Assembly (NCBI RefSeq): GCF_014836445.1 | Contig: NZ_JACSQV010000005.1 | Coordinates: 1-45,595, forward strand | DNA from: Cellulomonas avistercoris | Lineage (GTDB): Bacteria > Actinomycetota > Actinomycetes > Actinomycetales > Cellulomonadaceae | DNA: 45,595 bases | Reading direction: 5' to 3' | In this document: in pieces, positions 18,653-28,416 of the stretch | Layout of the letters: every line of letters starts with the position of its first letter | Numbering within the stretch: the first letter of the stretch is position 1 | Position numbers and translations under genes: made by a program | The notes under the pieces: generated by a model | Seen by the model: only the letters and a program-made list of their open reading frames with translations | What the model was told of the DNA's origin: nothing | Databases searched by the model: none

Positions 18653-18756
18653 CGCCGGCGGGCCCTCGACGGTCGCCCAGCCGACCCCAGGTGCACGTGC
18701 CGGTGAGGTCGTCCACGGGTCGTCGGTCGGTCCCGGAGGGTGTGCCGTACGCGCGA

Positions 18757-18762
18757 CAGGCT
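18757..18762 (+). promoter_or_regulatory. -10-like hexamer of the ComF gene
   Basis: CAGGCT, then GGCGGC (6 nt), then GTG 18769: a leaderless signal that selects this start over upstream in-frame GTGs. Confidence 0.5.
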
Positions 18763-18768
18763 GGCGGC

Positions 18769-19626
18769 GTGCCCTGCGAACCGCCGACCTCCCCGGCCCC
18801 CGACGTGTCCCGGCCGACCACCCGGCGCCGCGGCGCCCTGCGGGCACTCCTCGTCGCGGCGTGCCGCGACCTCGTCGGGCTGGTCGTCCCGGTGGCGTGC
18901 GCAGGGTGCGGCTGGCGGGACGTGACGTGGTGCCCGACGTGCGCGCAGACCCTGTGCGGCGCCGCCGTCCGCCGCGACCACGGGGCCGGCCGGCTCGACC
19001 TCCTCGACGGCCGGACCCTCCTGCCCGTGTGGGCGCCCGCGGTGTTCGTCGGGCCCGTGCGGCACGCCGTCTCCGCGTGGAAGGACGGCGGACGCAGCGA
19101 CCTCGACCGGCCGTTCACCGCCGCGACCCGCCGCACGGGAGCGGCGGTCGCCGCCCACCTGCCCGACGCGACCCGTGCGGGGCACCTCCCCGTCCTCGTG
19201 GTGGCCGTGCCGTCGACGGCCGCCGCCCGCCGCCGACGCGGGCGCGCGCCGGTGGACGTGCTGGCGGCAGCCGTGACCGCGGGCCTGCGGGACGGTGGCG
19301 TGCCGGCGGTGCGGGCCGGTGCGCTGCGGCGGTCCGCGGGCCCCGACCTCGCGGGGCTCGGCGCGCGCGCACGGGGTGCGGCGCTCGGGGGCAGGGTGCG
19401 CGCGCACCGGGCCGCGCGCCTCCGCGGCCGGCGGGTCGTGCTCGTGGACGACGTGCTCACCACGGGTGCGACGCTCGCCGCCTGCCACGCCGCCCTCACG
19501 GCCGCCGGGGCGTCCGTCCTGGGTGGCGTCGCGCTCGCCGCCACGCCGGCGCCGTCGGGCCGCAGCCCCCTGGGGTCCTCCGTACGGAGCAGCGCACGGG
19601 GTCCCGGGCACGCCGAGGACGAATAG
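18769..19626 (+). CDS. ComF family phosphoribosyltransferase-like protein
   Basis: Predicted 285 residues. An N-terminal zinc finger with C44, C47, C55, C58 and C63 (CAGC...CPTC...C) precedes a type I phosphoribosyltransferase-like domain with the PRPP loop VVLVDDVLTTGAT (about 223-235). ComF/ComFC proteins act in natural transformation in Bacillus and other competent bacteria; in actinobacteria the gene is universally found beside hpf and its role is unproven. The Arg-rich insertion RRRRGRAPVDVLAAA is typical. Other in-frame GTG codons exist at 18742 and further upstream; 18769 is preferred for its -10 spacing. Mycobacterial synteny (Rv3242c between lpqB and hpf) supports the call. Confidence 0.88.
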   Translation: MPCEPPTSPAPDVSRPTTRRRGALRALLVAACRDLVGLVVPVACAGCGWRDVTWCPTCAQTLCGAAVRRDHGAGRLDLLDGRTLLPVWAPAVFVGPVRHAVSAWKDGGRSDLDRPFTAATRRTGAAVAAHLPDATRAGHLPVLVVAVPSTAAARRRRGRAPVDVLAAAVTAGLRDGGVPAVRAGALRRSAGPDLAGLGARARGAALGGRVRAHRAARLRGRRVVLVDDVLTTGATLAACHAALTAAGASVLGGVALAATPAPSGRSPLGSSVRSSARGPGHAEDE

Positions 19627-19727
19627 CGTGAGATCCTGGGTACGACGCCGTGAGCACCTCCCGCAGCAGTCCGGCGGGGGAAGCGCGGCCGAGGAGGTGA
19701 TGCCGTCCGCCCCCGTCGTGGGGCCGT

Positions 19728-19739
19728 AGACGTACGTCT
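19728..19739. promoter_or_regulatory. 12-bp perfect palindrome upstream of hpf
   Basis: AGACGTACGTCT lies 45 bp before the hpf start and just before a GC hairpin. It has the symmetry of a dimeric regulator site; the binding protein is unknown. Confidence 0.4.
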
Positions 19740-19744
19740 CGTCC

Positions 19745-19763
19745 GGGCGGGCGCAGCCCGCCC
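19745..19763 (+). promoter_or_regulatory. Leader hairpin before hpf
   Basis: GGGCGGGC, a GCA loop and GCCCGCCC form a perfect 8-bp stem ending about 9 bp before the hpf Shine-Dalgarno. It could be a comF terminator or a leader structure affecting hpf. Confidence 0.4.
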
Positions 19764-19784
19764 CTGACCTCCCAGGAGGCCCAC

Positions 19785-20420
19785 ATGGAGATCGTGGTTG
19801 CAGGCCGGCACACCGAGGTGTCCCCGCGGTATCGCGCCCACCTCGAGAGCAAGCTCGCGAAGATCGAGCAGCTGGCCCCGCGCGCGCAGCGCGTCGACGT
19901 CCTCGTGTCGCACGAACCGAGTCCGCGCCAGTCCGGCAGCAGCGAGAAGGTCGAGCTGACGGTGGTCGACAAGGGTCCTGTCATCCGGGCGGAGGCGTGC
20001 GCCGACGACGCGTACGCCGCCCTGGACGTCGCCCTCGGCCGCCTCCTCGAGCGCCTGCGCCGTGCGCGCGACCGGCGCAAGGACCACCGCAACCACACTC
20101 CGCTGGCGCCCGTGGACGTCCGTCCTCCCGCGCCGGAGCCGCCGGCTCCCCAGGCGCCCGAGCCGGGCGAGGACGGGGTCACGGAGACGGCTCTGGGTGA
20201 CTCCCCGGTCCTCATCCGCGAGAAGGTGCACCGGGCGCAGCCGATGACGGTGGACGACGCGCTGTACGAGATGGAGCTCGTCGGGCACGACTTCTACCTG
20301 TTCGTCGACGCGGAGACGGCCCAGCCGGCGGTCGCGTACCGCCGCCGCGGCTGGAGCTACGGAGTCATCAAGCTCGACGCGCCGGTCGTGACCGGCGGGT
20401 CGCACCGGGTCGCCGGCTGA
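19785..20420 (+). CDS. hpf: Long-form ribosome hibernation promoting factor
   Basis: A 211-residue HPF. The N-terminal S30AE domain (1-105) begins MEIVVAGRHTEVSPRYRAHL and ends in the basic helix RLLERLRRARDRRKDH that contacts 16S rRNA; a Pro-rich linker (about 106-140) joins it to the C-terminal dimerisation domain (about 142-200) with KVHRAQPMTVDDALYEMELV and HDFYLFVDAETAQPAVAYRR. The long form makes 100S ribosome dimers, or stabilises 70S in mycobacteria, in stationary phase or hypoxia. AGGAGG lies just before ATG 19785, so this gene has a proper leader that includes a palindrome and a hairpin. Symbol given for the family; local names vary (hpf, raiA). Confidence 0.95.
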   Translation: MEIVVAGRHTEVSPRYRAHLESKLAKIEQLAPRAQRVDVLVSHEPSPRQSGSSEKVELTVVDKGPVIRAEACADDAYAALDVALGRLLERLRRARDRRKDHRNHTPLAPVDVRPPAPEPPAPQAPEPGEDGVTETALGDSPVLIREKVHRAQPMTVDDALYEMELVGHDFYLFVDAETAQPAVAYRRRGWSYGVIKLDAPVVTGGSHRVAG

Positions 20421-20437
20421 CGCCAGCGGGACGATGT

Positions 20438-20473
20438 CACGGGGCGGTGGGCCGGCAGGCCCGCCGCCCCGTG
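20438..20473. terminator. Strong hairpin after hpf
   Basis: Two 16-nt arms (20438-20453 and 20458-20473; one G-T pair) around a GGCA loop, 17 bp after the hpf stop. There is no T-run. Confidence 0.75.
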
Positions 20474-20517
20474 CCGTGCAGGGCCGCCGGCCGGCCCGGC
20501 GCGGGCGGCGGTGGAGC

Positions 20518-20553
20518 CCCGGTGCCGGACGGCGCGGTCCGTCCGGCACCGGG
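20518..20553. terminator. Second perfect hairpin downstream of hpf
   Basis: Perfect 15-bp arms CCCGGTGCCGGACGG (20518-20532) and its complement (20539-20553) around CGCGGT. It could be a backup terminator or the 3' end of a transcript from the other strand. Confidence 0.6.
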
Positions 20554-20938
20554 AGTTCGGTCGGTCGTGGCCGCCACGCGTGCCGAGAGCTCGGCGGCCG
20601 GGCAACGACGTTCGCCGCCAGGTGCGGTGTGCGTCAAGGTCTGCGAGGAAGTTTCGGAAAACTTTCGGTCACCAGGGCGTCCGCTCTGAAGCGATTCGCC
20701 GTCCTGGGCCGCGGTACACCGCTTCAGCAACCGGTCTCAAGCCGGCTGAGCAGCGCGCCTGTTCCACTCCTGCTGCGGTCGGGCGGGCTGGTCGACAGTC
20801 CACCCCGCCGTCACGAGCGAAACTTGCGCAGAGGCGCGCGGGCGCGCGTGCCGCGTGCGGGCGTCGCGGCAAGAAAGGATTCAGTCCCGTCGGCGTCGGG
20901 CGTCGGCAGACCCGCGCGGCGGTGTCAGGGGGAGCGGG
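20554..20938. other. Unassigned gap with a palindrome and several stems
   Basis: I find no convincing gene here. The segment is visibly less GC-rich than its surroundings between about 20635 and 20890. It holds an AT-rich palindrome, AAGTTT-CGGA-AAACTT (20649-20664), then CTGAAGCG (20686-20693) pairing with CGCTTCAG (20720-20727), CCGG-7 nt-CCGG (20731-20745), and a GGCGGG/CCCCGCC stem (about 20782-20799). It could be a structured RNA, an old regulatory region, or neither. Confidence 0.35.
20649..20664. promoter_or_regulatory. AT-rich 16-bp palindrome, operator-like
   Basis: AAGTTT-CGGA-AAACTT has perfect 6-bp arms; overlapping it, TTTCGG is repeated 11 bp apart (20652 and 20663). The style resembles GAAA/TTTC operators of actinobacterial glycoside-hydrolase regulators, but no such gene is adjacent. 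Confidence 0.35.
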
Positions 20939-20944
20939 CAGGAT
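20939..20944 (+). promoter_or_regulatory. -10-like hexamer of the YcaQ-like gene
   Basis: CAGGAT, then CGGGGC (6 nt), then ATG 20951. Confidence 0.5.
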
Positions 20945-20950
20945 CGGGGC

Positions 20951-22237
20951 ATGGTGGACGCCCGGCCCGAGAGGCTGACCCGCTCGCAGGCACGTCGCGC
21001 CGTCCTGCACGCCTCCGGCCTGGACCGGCCCCGTCCCGCGCGGTCGGCGCCGGGCGGTGCTCGCGAGCTGCAGCGGGTCGTCGACCGGCTCGGCCTGCTG
21101 CAGGTCGACTCGGTCAACGTGCTGGCGCGGGCCCACCTCATGCCCGTCTACTCGCGCGTCGGCGCGTGGGACGTCACGGCGCTGGACCGCGCGACGGCAC
21201 GGCGGCCGCGCCGCCTGGTCGAGACGTGGGCCCACGAGGCGTCGCTCGTGCCGCCCGCGACGTTCCGTGACCTGGCGTTCAAGCACGCCGGCAACCGTGC
21301 GGCGGTGGAGCGGCGGGGGGACGCGCTGCACGGCGTCCCCGTCGGCCGCTCGCCGGAGGTCGCGGCCGTCCGCCGCATCGTCGACGAGCGGGGCCCGGTG
21401 ACGGCGCGGGAGGTGCAGGAGATCCTCGGGGGCGGCGGCCGGCGCTCGGCGGCGTGGGGGTGGTCGTGGACCGACGCCAAGCGCGCGCTCGAGCACCTCT
21501 TCTTCGTGGGGGAGCTCACGACCGCCGGTCGCAACCCGCAGTTCGAGCGTCGCTTCGACCGTCCCGACCGGGTCCTCCCGCCGGACGTGCTCGCGGCGCC
21601 GCAGGCCGACGAGGCGACGGCGCGGCGACGGCTGGTCGAGATCGCCGCGCGGGCCCACGGCGTGGCGAGCGTGCGGTGCCTGGCGGACCACTGGCGCACC
21701 GCGGTCGCACCGACGAGCACGGTCGTCGCGGAGCTCGTCGCCGACGGGGTGCTCCGGCCGGTCGAGGTCGAGGGCTGGCGCGGTCCGCTCTACCTCCACC
21801 GCGACGCGCACGTGCCGCGCCGCGCGCGGGGGCGTGCGCTGCTCAGCCCGTTCGACCCCCTCGTGTGGGAGCGCACGCGCACCGAGGCCCTGTTCGACCT
21901 CCGCTACCGCATCGAGATCTACGTCCCGGCCGCGGCGCGGGTCTGGGGGTACTACGTCCTGCCGTTCCTCCTGGGCGAGCGGCTGGTGGCCCTCGTCGAC
22001 CTCAAGGCGGACCGGCGCGCGGGCGTGCTGCGCGTGCCGGCGGTGCACCGGACGCCGGGCCCGGCGGGGGACGAGGCCCACGGAGCACCCGGCGACGTCG
22101 AGGTCGCGCACGAGCTCGCGGCCGAGCTGTGGACGATGGCGGGGTGGTTGGGACTGACCGACGTCCGCGTCGGGCCCGACACGTCCGGCAGCCTCGCCGC
22201 CGCGCTCGTGCGCGAGCTCGCCGCTGCCACGGGCTGA
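20951..22237 (+). CDS. YcaQ/AlkX-like DNA glycosylase family protein
   Basis: A 428-residue winged-helix (HTH_42) protein. Near the N-terminus GLLQVDSVNVLARAH carries the QxD motif (Q51, D53) of the YcaQ/AlkX branch of AlkZ-like glycosylases; further family motifs are RPRRLVETWAHEASLVP, LLSPFDPLVWERTRTEALFD and the C-terminal GYYVLPFLLGERLVALVDLK. E. coli YcaQ unhooks DNA interstrand crosslinks, so a genotoxin-resistance role is likely. It lies between hpf and secA, which are neighbours in mycobacteria, and is preceded by the long unassigned gap. Start ATG 20951 by leaderless spacing. Confidence 0.85.
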   Translation: MVDARPERLTRSQARRAVLHASGLDRPRPARSAPGGARELQRVVDRLGLLQVDSVNVLARAHLMPVYSRVGAWDVTALDRATARRPRRLVETWAHEASLVPPATFRDLAFKHAGNRAAVERRGDALHGVPVGRSPEVAAVRRIVDERGPVTAREVQEILGGGGRRSAAWGWSWTDAKRALEHLFFVGELTTAGRNPQFERRFDRPDRVLPPDVLAAPQADEATARRRLVEIAARAHGVASVRCLADHWRTAVAPTSTVVAELVADGVLRPVEVEGWRGPLYLHRDAHVPRRARGRALLSPFDPLVWERTRTEALFDLRYRIEIYVPAAARVWGYYVLPFLLGERLVALVDLKADRRAGVLRVPAVHRTPGPAGDEAHGAPGDVEVAHELAAELWTMAGWLGLTDVRVGPDTSGSLAAALVRELAAATG

Positions 22238-22267
22238 ACGACGACCCCGTCGGTCCCGCGGCTCGCC

Positions 22268-22273
22268 TACGAT
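22268..22273 (+). promoter_or_regulatory. -10 hexamer of secA
   Basis: TACGAT about 84 bp before the secA start, giving a leader of roughly 75 nt. No clear -35 is seen. Confidence 0.45.
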
Positions 22274-22356
22274 GGTCGGGCCCGGTCGAGCGGTCGGGCG
22301 ACACGCACGCCCCGACGCCGTGAGCGGACGGGCGCCAACGACGTCGGGAGAGTTGC

Positions 22357-25161
<2,805 letters not shown>

Positions 25162-25170
25162 CGCCGGTCT

Positions 25171-25201
25171 CCCGGTCCGTGGCTCGAGGCCACGGACCGG
25201 G
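25171..25201. terminator. secA terminator hairpin
   Basis: Perfect 13-bp arms (CCCGGTCCGTGGC and its complement) around TCGAG, 9 bp after the secA stop and between convergent genes. Confidence 0.8.
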
Positions 25202-25228
25202 CCGGTGGCCGGGCCGCACGGGGGACGT

Positions 25229-25888
25229 TCACCCGATCTCGAGCGTGGTGACGCGCCACGCACCCCGGTGGGCCTCGAGCCGCAGCGCGACGGCGCGCAC
25301 GCGCGCCCCGTCGTCCACCACGAGGCATGCCTCCGCGGTGTGACGGTCCACCGCGCACACCCGGACCCGGCGCGCCGCCGGACGCCGGGCGTGGGTCAGC
25401 ACCCCTGCGCGTCGGACCATCTCGGCGGTCTCCTGCAGGGACTCGAGCACCTCGGGTGCGACCCACCGCGCGAGCTGGCCCGGCGGCCGGCGTCCCAGCA
25501 CGACCTCGACGCACGCGAGCCCGACGCCGTGGGCGAACCGGCCGGCGTCGGTCGCCGGTGCGGCACCGCGGTCGTCGTCCGGCTCGGCCGTCCGTGCGCG
25601 GTCGTCCGCCCCGACCTCGCGAGCGCGGTCCCGCAGCAGCGGAGGCACGACCGGCCCCCGGGCGGGTGAGGAGTGGGCCGGCGGAAGCGCCGGCACCAGC
25701 CGCAGTCGCGGACGCGGCTCCCGGCGTCGCGGGTCGGCGCCCTCCGCCGGCCCGGGGCCCGGTGCGCTCACGGACGTGAGGCGCCGTTCCGGTGCACGCG
25801 CCGGTGGCGGCGGTGCGCCCGCGTCCAGCCGCGCGACGGCGTCCTCGAGAGCCGTGGGCGCCACGTCGTCATCGGGAAGGGTGGTCAT
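25229..25888 (-). CDS. Rv3235 family protein
   Basis: Predicted 219 residues. The first 115 are Pro/Ala/Arg-rich and probably disordered. The conserved C-terminal domain reads FAHGVGLACVEVVLGRRP, LARWVAPEVLESL, then VRVCAVDRHTAEACLVVDDG and HRGAWRVTTLEIG. This is the Rv3235 family found near secA in actinobacteria; its function is unknown. ATG 25888 overlaps the LysM gene stop (ATGA), so the two are translated together. No membrane segment is seen. Confidence 0.8.
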   Translation of the reverse strand: MTTLPDDDVAPTALEDAVARLDAGAPPPPARAPERRLTSVSAPGPGPAEGADPRRREPRPRLRLVPALPPAHSSPARGPVVPPLLRDRAREVGADDRARTAEPDDDRGAAPATDAGRFAHGVGLACVEVVLGRRPPGQLARWVAPEVLESLQETAEMVRRAGVLTHARRPAARRVRVCAVDRHTAEACLVVDDGARVRAVALRLEAHRGAWRVTTLEIG

Positions 25889-26649
25889 CGGGCGCCTCCG
25901 TCGGGGTGGGTGGGGACGACCAGCACCTGGCCGGGCTGCAGGACGTCGGGGTCGGGCCCGATGGTCGCGGCGTTCGCCGCGTACCACCGCGGCCACTCGG
26001 CGGCGATGGCGGCGTCGGACGCGCCGGGTCCCAGAGCGCGTGCCGCGAGGCCCCACAGCGTGTCGCCGGGTCGGACCTCGACGCTGCCGGCGGGCGCAGC
26101 GGCCGCGGCCGCCGCCGTGATCGTGGGCACCTGCGAGGCCACGGGCACGACCTCGGACGACGCCGCCTCGGTGGCGCCCTGCGACGGCGCTGCCGGGTCC
26201 GTGGCGGTCGGCGACCAGCCGAGGTCGACGGTGACGACCACGGGGGCCGGGGGCGCGTCGGCGGTGGCGTAGGCACCGGCGGCACCGGTCAGCCCGACGC
26301 CTGCCGCCACCGCGACGGCCAGGGCGCGGCGCACGAGGCCCGGCGCCCAGCGGTGCACGGCGACCTCGCCGCCGCGCCAGGCGCCGCCCGCCGAACGGAC
26401 GGCGGCGCAGGCCCCGGCCACGAGCGCCGACGCGCCCACCCACGCCGCCGCGAGGACGCCGACCACCACGACGAGCGGTGCGACGACCGTCTCGACGCGC
26501 CACAGGTCGGTCGAGGCGACGTGGTCGACGACCCACAGGCCGAGCCCGGCCGCGACGGCGAGCCCCGCGGCGCCGGCCAGGACGAGCCCGGCCGCGGTGG
26601 CGGCGGGACGCGGCGGGCGCGCGTGCAGGTTCTTCGGTCGGTCGGTCAC
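25885..26649 (-). CDS. LysM-domain membrane protein
   Basis: Predicted 254 residues. An N-terminal basic stretch is followed by two hydrophobic segments (about 16-38, 50-75) and a third at about 104-122, then a Pro/Ala-rich spacer and a C-terminal LysM domain (about 198-250: VEVRPGDTLWGLAARAL ... VLQPGQVLVVP). LysM binds the GlcNAc backbone of peptidoglycan, so the protein probably tethers the membrane to the wall. Start GTG 26649 has GAGGAGC just upstream. Its promoter region carries 10-bp direct repeats (26669-26685) and is shared with the divergent two-repeat gene. Confidence 0.82.
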   Translation of the reverse strand: MTDRPKNLHARPPRPAATAAGLVLAGAAGLAVAAGLGLWVVDHVASTDLWRVETVVAPLVVVVGVLAAAWVGASALVAGACAAVRSAGGAWRGGEVAVHRWAPGLVRRALAVAVAAGVGLTGAAGAYATADAPPAPVVVTVDLGWSPTATDPAAPSQGATEAASSEVVPVASQVPTITAAAAAAAPAGSVEVRPGDTLWGLAARALGPGASDAAIAAEWPRWYAANAATIGPDPDVLQPGQVLVVPTHPDGGAR

Positions 26650-26659
26650 GTTGCTCCTC

Positions 26660-26690
26660 GATGATGCAGTTTGACGTCGTTTGATGAAGT
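26660..26690 (-). promoter_or_regulatory. 10-bp-spaced direct repeats upstream of the LysM gene
   Basis: Read on the minus strand, ATCAAACGAC, GTCAAACTGC and ATCATC follow one another with a 10-bp period. This AT-rich island in the 5' leader looks like a binding site for a regulator that recognises direct repeats. Confidence 0.4.
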
Positions 26691-26732
26691 CTGGTGGTGA
26701 CAGGTGTAGTCGAGTCCGTGCGGTATGTCCAG

Positions 26733-26738
26733 TAAGGT
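26733..26738 (+). promoter_or_regulatory. -10 hexamer of the two-repeat small-barrel gene
   Basis: TAAGGT ends 7 nt before GTG 26746, which makes the in-frame ATG at 26725 unlikely, since the hexamer would lie inside the gene. Confidence 0.5.
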
Positions 26739-26745
26739 CCGGTCC

Positions 26746-27309
26746 GTGAGTGACGACGGCCCCGGTGCGCGGCCTCCTGTGCCGTCGCACCGGTGGGAGC
26801 AGCTCTTCACGGACCTCGAGGGACAGCTGGCCGCCGGGCGTGCCGAGGAGGCCCGGTGGGACGTCGCCGAGCTGACGCGTGCCGAGCGCGGACGCGTGGC
26901 GCTGTCGGACCGCCTGCGCGCCGCGACCGGCGCGCGCCTGCGCATCGTGACGGCGCACGAGGAGCCGCTCGACGGCGTCGTGGTCGACGCCGGCGCGCAG
27001 TGGGTGCTGCTGGACCTGGGTGCCGGGCGTCGGGCGGTCGTCCCCACGGCGGCCGTCCGGACCGTCGAGGGGCTGGGGGCGGGCGTGGCGCCGGCCGCCG
27101 GTCGGCTCGAGTCGGCGCTCGGCCTCGGTCACGTGCTGCGGGCACTCGCGCGCGACCGGACGGTGGTCACCGTGCGGACCGATGCGGGCGAGGTCACGGG
27201 ACGGCTCGACCGCGTGGGTGCCGACCACCTCGACCTGACGCAGCTCACGCCGGTGGGCCGGGTCGTCATCGTGCCGTTCGGTGCCCTGCTCGCGGTGGTG
27301 TCGCGGTGA
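26746..27309 (+). CDS. Hypothetical protein with two Sm-like/small-barrel repeats
   Basis: Predicted 187 residues; not assigned to a named family. After a helical N-terminus (HRWEQLFTDLEGQLAAGRAEEA) two beta-rich repeats are visible: ARLRIVTAHEEPLDGVVVD ... AVVPTAAVRTVEGLG (about 62-110) and TVVTVRTDAGEVTGRLDRVG ... VVIVPFGALLAVVS (about 133-186). Each has five or so short strands with a central Gly and resembles an LSm/small-barrel fold; this is my inference. It is divergent from LysM-Rv3235 and convergent with the HTH gene, within a cluster conserved in Cellulomonadaceae-like genomes. It has no membrane segment, Cys pairs or catalytic motif. Confidence 0.7.
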   Translation: MSDDGPGARPPVPSHRWEQLFTDLEGQLAAGRAEEARWDVAELTRAERGRVALSDRLRAATGARLRIVTAHEEPLDGVVVDAGAQWVLLDLGAGRRAVVPTAAVRTVEGLGAGVAPAAGRLESALGLGHVLRALARDRTVVTVRTDAGEVTGRLDRVGADHLDLTQLTPVGRVVIVPFGALLAVVSR

Positions 27310-27330
27310 GGGGTGCTGCCGCGGGGTCGG

Positions 27331-27555
27331 TCAGACCGAGCCCTCGGAGGCCGTCCCGTGCGCCGTGCGGGCCCGGGTCTCGGCGTACATGCGCTCGATG
27401 TAGCGCTCCAGCTCGGCGGTCTCGACGCGCCACTGCATCCGCCCGCCGATCTGGATCGCGGGCAGCTCGCCGGAGCGGACGAGCGCGTACGCCTGGGGCG
27501 CCGAGATGTTGAGGATCTCGGACACGTCGGCGAGCGTCAGGAACCTCGGTGCCAT
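27331..27555 (-). CDS. BldC-like helix-turn-helix protein
   Basis: A 74-residue protein of the excisionase/MerR-like HTH_17 type, as in BldC. The winged helix is FLTLADVSEILNISAPQAYA, LVRSGELPAIQIGGRMQWRV (about 5-44), followed by a helical tail LERYIERMYAETRAR. BldC proteins bind direct repeats and regulate development and growth in Streptomyces. Start ATG 27555; GAGACT ends 6 nt upstream and could be a weak -10. It is divergent from the SAF gene, so it may control that operon or the repeats before the LysM gene. Confidence 0.85.
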   Translation of the reverse strand: MAPRFLTLADVSEILNISAPQAYALVRSGELPAIQIGGRMQWRVETAELERYIERMYAETRARTAHGTASEGSV

Positions 27556-27746
27556 GGTCGAAGTCTCGCACGCCGGGTGCGGCCGGGACCGTTGTCCACA
27601 GGCTGCGGACCGACCCCACCGCGCCGCCCCCCGGGCACGCCACACTCGTCCTGCCGTCACCACCGGCCACGGCGGCGCCCGCCCGCCCGACCACGTCCGA
27701 CGGTGGCGCGCCGCCACCTGCTGCCCCTGCTGACCTGGAGCCTTCC

Positions 27747-28415
27747 GTGGACACCTCCGTGCTCGACCTGCCCGCCCCGACGGCCGCCCGTCTGCGCCGT
27801 CCCGGCTGGCGCGACCCCCGGCTGCTCGTGGGGCTGGCCCTGATCGCGGCGTCCGTCGCGCTCGGGAGCTGGGCCGTCACGACGGCGCAGCGCACCGTCC
27901 CCGTGTACGTGGCGCGCGAGGTGCTGGTCCCCGGCGCGGCCCTGACCTCGTCCGCGGTGGTGGTGGCCGACGTCCGGCTCGCCGACCACGTCGACGGCTA
28001 CCTGCGCGCGGACGAGCCGCTGCCCGACGCGGGCGTGCTGCTGCGCACCGTGGGCGCCGGTGAGCTCGTCCCCGCGGCAGCGGTGGGGGACGCCGCGGAC
28101 CTGGACGTCCGTGCGGTGCCCGTCACGCTGTCGGGGCCGGCGCCGAGCGGGCTCGTCGCCGGCTCCCGCGTCGACCTGTGGTTCACGCCCGAGGGTGGTT
28201 CGGCCCCGCCGGCGGGTGGGGCGGTCGTCGCCGTCACGCCGCACGAGCTCGCCACGGCGCTCACGGTCGCGGAGCTGAGCAGCGCCGACGGGGCGTTCGC
28301 GAGCGGCGGCGCCCGCACCGTCCACGTGCTGGTGCCCGTGGAGGACCTCCCGGAGGTCCTCGCCGCGCTCGCCGGCGGCGGCACCGTCGACGTCGTCCCT
28401 GTGCCGGGCGCCTGA
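27747..28415 (+). CDS. SAF domain-containing membrane protein (CpaB-like)
   Basis: Predicted 222 residues from GTG 27747 (TGGAG 7 nt upstream). One transmembrane helix at about 27-47 (LLVGLALIAASVALGSWAV) precedes a SAF domain (about 55-110: VYVAREVLVPGAALTSSAVV ... VGAGELVPAAAV) and a second beta-rich domain to the end. This resembles CpaB/RcpC of Flp/Tad pilus assembly, but none of the other tad genes are here. It lies one base before the CpaE-like ATPase gene. By inference SAF plus ATPase form a reduced envelope module. Confidence 0.82.
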   Translation: MDTSVLDLPAPTAARLRRPGWRDPRLLVGLALIAASVALGSWAVTTAQRTVPVYVAREVLVPGAALTSSAVVVADVRLADHVDGYLRADEPLPDAGVLLRTVGAGELVPAAAVGDAADLDVRAVPVTLSGPAPSGLVAGSRVDLWFTPEGGSAPPAGGAVVAVTPHELATALTVAELSSADGAFASGGARTVHVLVPVEDLPEVLAALAGGGTVDVVPVPGA

Positions 28416-28416
28416 G

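Noticed and set aside
20640..20880. A known riboswitch (c-di-AMP, cobalamin, TPP, glycine, guanidine, ZTP)
   Set aside because: I compared the conserved core strings that I remember for these classes with the gap and found none; a covariance search would be needed to be sure.
26725..26745. ATG 26725 as start of the two-repeat protein
   Set aside because: The likely -10 TAAGGT (26733-26738) would lie inside the gene, and the conserved part begins later; GTG 26746 is preferred.
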